NCBI GenBank assembly: GCA_902780235.1
Contig: CACZEL010000012.1
Span: 1-52,328 of the forward strand
Reading direction: 5' to 3'
Source of the DNA: an uncultured Bacteroidales bacterium
GTDB lineage: Bacteria; Bacteroidota; Bacteroidia; Bacteroidales; Paludibacteraceae
DNA length: 52,328 bases
Notes under the pieces: generated by a model
Told to the model about the DNA's origin: nothing
What the model saw: only the letters and a program-made list of their open reading frames with translations
The model's database searches: none
Part shown: piece after piece, positions 48,267 to 52,328 of the stretch
Numbering within the stretch: position 1 is the stretch's first letter
Layout: the number at the start of each line of letters is the position of its first letter
Made by a program: the position numbers and the translations under genes

Positions 48267-50071
48267 GTTTAGAACAAAATATACAGGTATTAGTCAAAGA
48301 CGCCGTGAAGGCGCTTTATGGTGTGGAGGCAAGTGACGCGCAGATTCAGTTGCAGAAGACGCGTCCTGAGTTCGAAGGCAATATCACCGTCGTGGTCTTC
48401 CCCTTCGTCAAACTCGCCCGCAAAGCCCCTGCGCAGGTCGCTGAGGAAATAGGCCAACAGCTAATAGCTAACGGCCAAGGTCTTGTAGCCAAGTACAATG
48501 CGGTACAGGGCTTCCTCAACCTCGTGATCGACGATGCTTTCTGGGTAAAGCAACTCGAAGCCATCGATGCGGACGAAAACTACGGAAAAGGCCAACAGCC
48601 AACAGCTAACGGTCAACAGCCATTGATGATGGTTGAGTACTCGTCCCCGAACACGAACAAACCCCTTCACCTTGGTCACGTGCGTAATAACCTTTTAGGT
48701 TATTCGATCGCGAAGATCCAAGAGGCGAACGGATGGAAAGTAGTCAAGACCAATATCGTCAACGACCGCGGCATCCATATCTGCAAATCCATGCTTGCTT
48801 GGCTTAAGTTCGGTAACGGCGAGACCCCGGAGACCAGCGGTAAGAAAGGGGATCACTTGATCGGCGACTACTACGTGCGTTTTGATAAAGAGTACAAAGC
48901 GCAGATAGCTGAACTCATGGCGGCAGGCAAGGATGAAGAGACCGCGAAGAAGGAAGCTCCGTTGATGCTCGAGGCACAAGAGATGCTCCGCAAATGGGAA
49001 GCGAACGATCCTGAGATCCGTGCCCTGTGGGCGAAGATGAACGAATGGGTTTATGCCGGTTTTGATGAGACCTACCAACGCATGGGCGTGTCGTTCGATA
49101 AGATCTATTACGAGTCGAACACCTACCTCGAGGGTAAGTCCGAAGTAGAGAAAGGTCTGGCGGCAGGTCAGTTCTACCGCCGCGAAGATGGATCCGTTTG
49201 GGCGGACCTCACCAAGGACGGTTTGGACGAGAAACTGCTGCTCCGTTCCGATGGCACTTCGGTCTATATGACCCAAGATATCGGTACGGCGAAGCTTCGC
49301 TTCCAGGACTATCCGATCGATAAGATGGTGTATGTGGTCGGTAACGAGCAGGAGTACCACTTCAAGGTGCTGTCTATCCTGTTGGATCGCCTCGGATTCC
49401 CCTTCGGTAAGGAACTCGTGCATTTCTCTTACGGCATGGTTGAACTGCCGAATGGTAAGATGAAGAGCCGCGAAGGAACTGTCGTTGACGCCGACGATCT
49501 CATGGATAAGATGATCGAAGATGCGAAGGAAATCAGCAAAGATAAGGTGAACACGCTGCAGGGTATTACCGAGGCAGAAGCCGACGAGATCGCTCGCAAG
49601 GTAGGCTTAGGCGCACTCAAATACTTCATCTTGAAGGTTGATCCGCGCAAGAACATGCTCTTCAATCCCGCCGAGTCCATCGATTTCAACGGTAACACGG
49701 GTCCGTTCATCCAATACACCTATGCGCGTATTCAGTCCGTGCTGAGAAAATCGGGAGTGGAACCTATGAATCACGGGGTAATCCTAGACCATACACAGGG
49801 GCTTGACCTGAAAGAACTCACCCTTATACAGCGTCTTTGTGACTATCCCGCTATCGTGCGCAATGCCGGCGATAACTTCTCTCCGGCGGTTATCTGTAAC
49901 TACGCGTACGATCTGGCGTGCGACTTCAACTCGTTCTACCACGATCTGAGTATCCTGAACGAAAAAGACGAGCAGAAACGGGCTCTCCGTCTCTTGCTCG
50001 CCAAGAATGTCGCCAAAGTGCTGGCTTCTGCCATGTCGCTCCTTGGCATCGAGATGCCGGAACGCATGTAA
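48263..50071 (+). CDS. argS: ArgS: arginyl-tRNA synthetase
   Basis: A 602-aa class I synthetase charging tRNA-Arg. SSPNTNKPLHLGHVRNNLLG contains the HIGH-type motif (HLGH), DIGTAKLRF and the KMSKS-like KMKSREGTVV. The N-terminal additional domain holds two 7-bp array insertions: QQLIANGQGLV (48452-48479) and GKGQQPTANGQQPLMM (48591-48621). Both lie in loops that are short in homologs. An essential enzyme, so these inserts must be tolerated. It is the last gene of its operon and converges with the flavoprotein gene. Confidence 0.95.
   Translation: MSLEQNIQVLVKDAVKALYGVEASDAQIQLQKTRPEFEGNITVVVFPFVKLARKAPAQVAEEIGQQLIANGQGLVAKYNAVQGFLNLVIDDAFWVKQLEAIDADENYGKGQQPTANGQQPLMMVEYSSPNTNKPLHLGHVRNNLLGYSIAKIQEANGWKVVKTNIVNDRGIHICKSMLAWLKFGNGETPETSGKKGDHLIGDYYVRFDKEYKAQIAELMAAGKDEETAKKEAPLMLEAQEMLRKWEANDPEIRALWAKMNEWVYAGFDETYQRMGVSFDKIYYESNTYLEGKSEVEKGLAAGQFYRREDGSVWADLTKDGLDEKLLLRSDGTSVYMTQDIGTAKLRFQDYPIDKMVYVVGNEQEYHFKVLSILLDRLGFPFGKELVHFSYGMVELPNGKMKSREGTVVDADDLMDKMIEDAKEISKDKVNTLQGITEAEADEIARKVGLGALKYFILKVDPRKNMLFNPAESIDFNGNTGPFIQYTYARIQSVLRKSGVEPMNHGVILDHTQGLDLKELTLIQRLCDYPAIVRNAGDNFSPAVICNYAYDLACDFNSFYHDLSILNEKDEQKRALRLLLAKNVAKVLASAMSLLGIEMPERM
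48452..48479. repeat. 7-bp array (GCYAAYA family) inside argS, site 1
   Basis: GCCAACA, GCTAATA, GCTAACG, GCCAAGG on the plus (coding) strand, read QLIANGQ. Orientation matches the other copies relative to transcription. Confidence 0.85.
48591..48621. repeat. 7-bp array (GCYAAYA family) inside argS, site 2
   Basis: GCCAACA, GCCAACA, GCTAACG, GTCAACA, GCCA on the coding strand, read GQQPTANGQQP just before the HLGH region. Confidence 0.85.
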
Positions 50072-50080
50072 GGGTGATTT

Positions 50081-50695
50081 CTATCGAATAAAATGCATAG
50101 CTTGGCGAGGCTCGTATTCGGGCTTCGCCTTGTTTTCTAATGCCTTCAGCAGGTACGCCATGTTCTTCGCCAACGACCGCATCGTCTGCATGCCTTCGGC
50201 ATCAAGGGCTGCTTCTCCTTCCAGCCTACCATACACGATGTTCCAGTACTGACTCGTCACGATCGGCATGTTCAGCAACTGGAACGGCATATTGAGCGTC
50301 TGCAGCGCAGCTGTTGCGCCGCCTCGACGACATACTGCTACACCGGCAACAGGCTTACCGTTAAACGCCGCTCCGTTGGAGTATAACATGCGTTGGATGA
50401 GCGCCAGCACCGTCGCGTTCGGCTGCCCGTAATATACCGGCGAACCTACGATAAGTCCGTCGCATTGTGCCATCTTAGCGCTTACTTCGTTGCAGATATC
50501 ATCGTCGAACACACACTTGCCATTCCCCTTCGTCTTGCACGTCGAGCAAGCAATACAGCCCCGAACGGGTTTGGTACCGACCGAAATGATCTCGGTCAGT
50601 ACGCCACCCTTCTCGAGTTCCAGCGCCGCTTCTTTCAGCGCCAGGTATGTGTTTCCGCTTTTATGCGGAGAACCATTGATCAACAGAACCTTCAT
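50081..50695 (-). CDS. Flavodoxin-like NAD(P)H-dependent FMN reductase
   Basis: A 204-aa flavoprotein. LLINGSPHKSGNTYLALKEA is the FMN-phosphate loop, GCIACSTCKTKGNGKCVF a Cys-rich segment common in iron-sulfur flavoprotein relatives, and LIVGSPVYYGQPNATV the flavin ring site. It probably reduces quinones or small electrophiles. It shares the strand with the mutase fragment, 1 bp apart, so it is co-transcribed with it. It converges with argS, with 9 bp between stops. Confidence 0.85.
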   Translation of the reverse strand: MKVLLINGSPHKSGNTYLALKEAALELEKGGVLTEIISVGTKPVRGCIACSTCKTKGNGKCVFDDDICNEVSAKMAQCDGLIVGSPVYYGQPNATVLALIQRMLYSNGAAFNGKPVAGVAVCRRGGATAALQTLNMPFQLLNMPIVTSQYWNIVYGRLEGEAALDAEGMQTMRSLAKNMAYLLKALENKAKPEYEPRQAMHFIR

Positions 50696-50696
50696 T

Positions 50697-52328
50697 TTAT
50701 TCCTGCATGAGGAGTTGCATCACAATCTTAGCGCTATAAGCCACCGGTGTTCCCGGACCAAAAATAGCCGCTACACCTGCCTTATACAAGAAATCGTAAT
50801 CTTGTGCAGGAATAACGCCGCCAGCCGTCACCATAATATCCGGGCGACCCAACTTCTTCAACTCTTCAATCACTTGCGGAATCAAAGTCTTGTGTCCGGC
50901 TGCCAACGACGATACGCCTAATACATGGACATCGTTCTCAACCGCCTGTTTAGCTGCCTCTGCCGGAGTCTGGAACAACGGTCCCATATCGACATCAAAG
51001 CCGCAATCGGCATAACCGGTGGCTACCACTTTGGCTCCACGATCGTGGCCGTCCTGTCCCATCTTAGCAATCATGATACGGGGTTGACGACCTTCTTTCT
51101 TGGCAAACTCTGCCGTGAGACGACAAGCTTCCTGGAAGTTATCGTCGTTCTTAGTACCTGAAGCGCTTTCTCGCAGGCATCGGAGATCTCGCCGAGGGAA
51201 GCGCGGAGACCGGCGGCTTTGACAGCGAGTGCGAGGAGGTTCTCGCCCTTACCGCCGTCAGCCCATTTCTGTACGGACTCGGTGATCTCGGCAAGAGCAG
51301 CCTGCACGGCTTTCTCGTCACGGTTAGCACGGAGTTCGTTGAGGCGAGCTACCTGCTGCTCACGAACGGCGGTGTTATCGATCTCGAGGATGTCGATCGG
51401 ATCTTCGTGCTCGAGACGATACTCGTTGATACCGATGATCTTCTGTTTGCCGGAGTCGATACGCGCCTGAGTACGAGCCGCTGCTTCCTCGATACGCATC
51501 TTAGGAATACCGGTCTCGATAGCTGCAGCCATACCGCCGAGTTTCTCGATTTCCTGGATATGAGCCCACGCTTTCTCCATGAGTTCCTGCGTGAGTGTCT
51601 CTACGTAGTAAGAACCGCCCCACGGGTCAATCTCCTTGCAGACCTTGGTCTCTTCTTGGATGTATATCTGGGTGTTACGTGCGATACGAGCGGAGAAGTC
51701 CGTCGGCAGCGCGATCGCCTCGTCGAGTGCGTTGGTGTGGAGCGACTGGGTGTGACCGAGTGCGGCTCCCATAGCCTCGATACAGGTACGACCGACGTTG
51801 TTGAACGGGTCTTGCTCGGTGAGCGACCAACCGGAGGTCTGACAGTGAGTACGGAGTGCCATGGATTTCGGGTTCTTGGCACCGAAAGACTTGACGATCT
51901 TCGCCCACAACATACGTCCTGCACGCATCTTGGCAATCTCCATGAAATGGTTCATACCGATTGCCCAGAAGAAGGAGAGACGCGGAGCGAACGTATCGAC
52001 ATCCATGCCGGCGTTGACACCTGCGCGGAGGTACTCCATACCGTCGGCGAGCGTGTAAGCCAACTCGATATCTGCCGTTGCACCGGCCTCCTGCATGTGG
52101 TAACCGGAGATGGAGATAGAGTTGAACTTAGGCATGTTCTGCGAGGTATATTCGAAGATGTCGGCGATGATCTTCATGGAGAACTTAGGCGGGTAGATAT
52201 AGGTGTTACGCACCATGAACTCCTTGAGGATATCGTTCTGGATGGTACCTGCCATCTCCTCGAGTTTGGCACCCTGCTCGAGTCCGGCGTTGATGTAGAA
52301 CGCGAGGATAGGCAGCACGGCGCCGTTC
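50697..52328 (-). pseudogene. Methylmalonyl-CoA mutase large subunit, partial, with internal deletion and frameshift
   Basis: The gene runs off the right edge. The catalytic part (52328 to about 51170) is intact in sequence: [57 protein letters not shown]. It then reads EISDACEK and leaves frame, ending 51071. The C-terminal cobalamin domain continues in another frame: [32 protein letters not shown] (DxHxxG), [19 protein letters not shown]. Comparing with the family, about 20 residues (the FGRYK...SGVY stretch) are missing at 51165-51175 and the frame is shifted. Either a true pseudogene or an assembly error. Confidence 0.8.

Overview
The window is a stretch of a Bacteroidales-type chromosome (phylum Bacteroidota). 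The evidence is a SusC/SusD (RagA/RagB) pair, a DUF4250 protein, lipoproteins with MKK...C signals, a methylmalonyl-CoA mutase large subunit, gene starts without Shine-Dalgarno sequences, and at least nine promoters of the Bacteroidota form TTG-N20-TAnnTTTG. Most of the DNA is close to 50% GC by eye, but 3.4-6.8 kb is clearly AT-richer. The species cannot be named from the sequence. An uncultivated gut or rumen Bacteroidales is a reasonable guess.

Layout. 1-3.0 kb: start of a GH13-type lipoprotein, glutathione peroxidase with an OhrR-like regulator, DUF4250, an ICMT-like methyltransferase and a YjjG-like HAD phosphatase. 3.0-11.9 kb: an accessory region with a four-gene AT-rich operon of unknown function, a duplicated-motif membrane protein overlapping a small HTH-like gene, a DUF1016/YhcG nuclease beside a decayed second copy, a DUF3987 helicase/primase-like ATPase and two unknown genes. 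11.9-26.2 kb: an Omp85-like outer membrane protein, DUF819, an acyltransferase, then the division and cell-wall cluster, all on the minus strand (transcription order 4-helix-bundle protein, mraZ, rsmH, ftsL-like, PBP, murE, mraY, murD, ftsW, murG). The usual murC-ftsQAZ end is absent and is replaced by lipid and envelope genes. 26.4-36.9 kb: an M6 metalloprotease, a Big2-like lipoprotein, SusD, SusC and an M16 peptidase. 36.9-39.7 kb: a structured element, tRNA-Leu(UAG), a lipoprotein starting four bases after the tRNA, mazG, lpxH and a DUF59 protein. 39.8-46.5 kb: htpG, a ClpP-like protease, a protein-kinase/AAA+ fusion, a YbjN-like protein and aminopeptidase P. 46.6-52.3 kb: an MBL hydrolase, a dolichol-phosphate-mannose-synthase-like GT2, argS, a flavoprotein and a methylmalonyl-CoA mutase broken by a deletion and frameshift.

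The most unusual property is not a single gene but the repeats. Almost every gene junction carries a short array of 7-8 bp units. Several sequence families recur at separate loci: GCYAAYA, CGTYATTA, TCATTTAC, GTTAAATK, TTTCACC and AATTTTTA. Many arrays run into coding sequence and are translated in frame inside essential enzymes (MurE twice, MurD, MurG, ArgS twice, PepP, a HAD phosphatase) or form N-terminal MVNDQMVN-like extensions. Three GTTAAA arrays each hold a hairpin whose sequence differs but whose pairing is kept.

Separately, a 73-bp element occurs twice (9231-9303 minus, 36994-37066 plus) with 65/73 identity. It has paired compensatory changes in two helices, which points to a structured RNA or DNA element. 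These two observations, the DUF1016 tandem remnant and the kinase-AAA/YbjN/ClpP neighbourhood are the best candidates for something undescribed.
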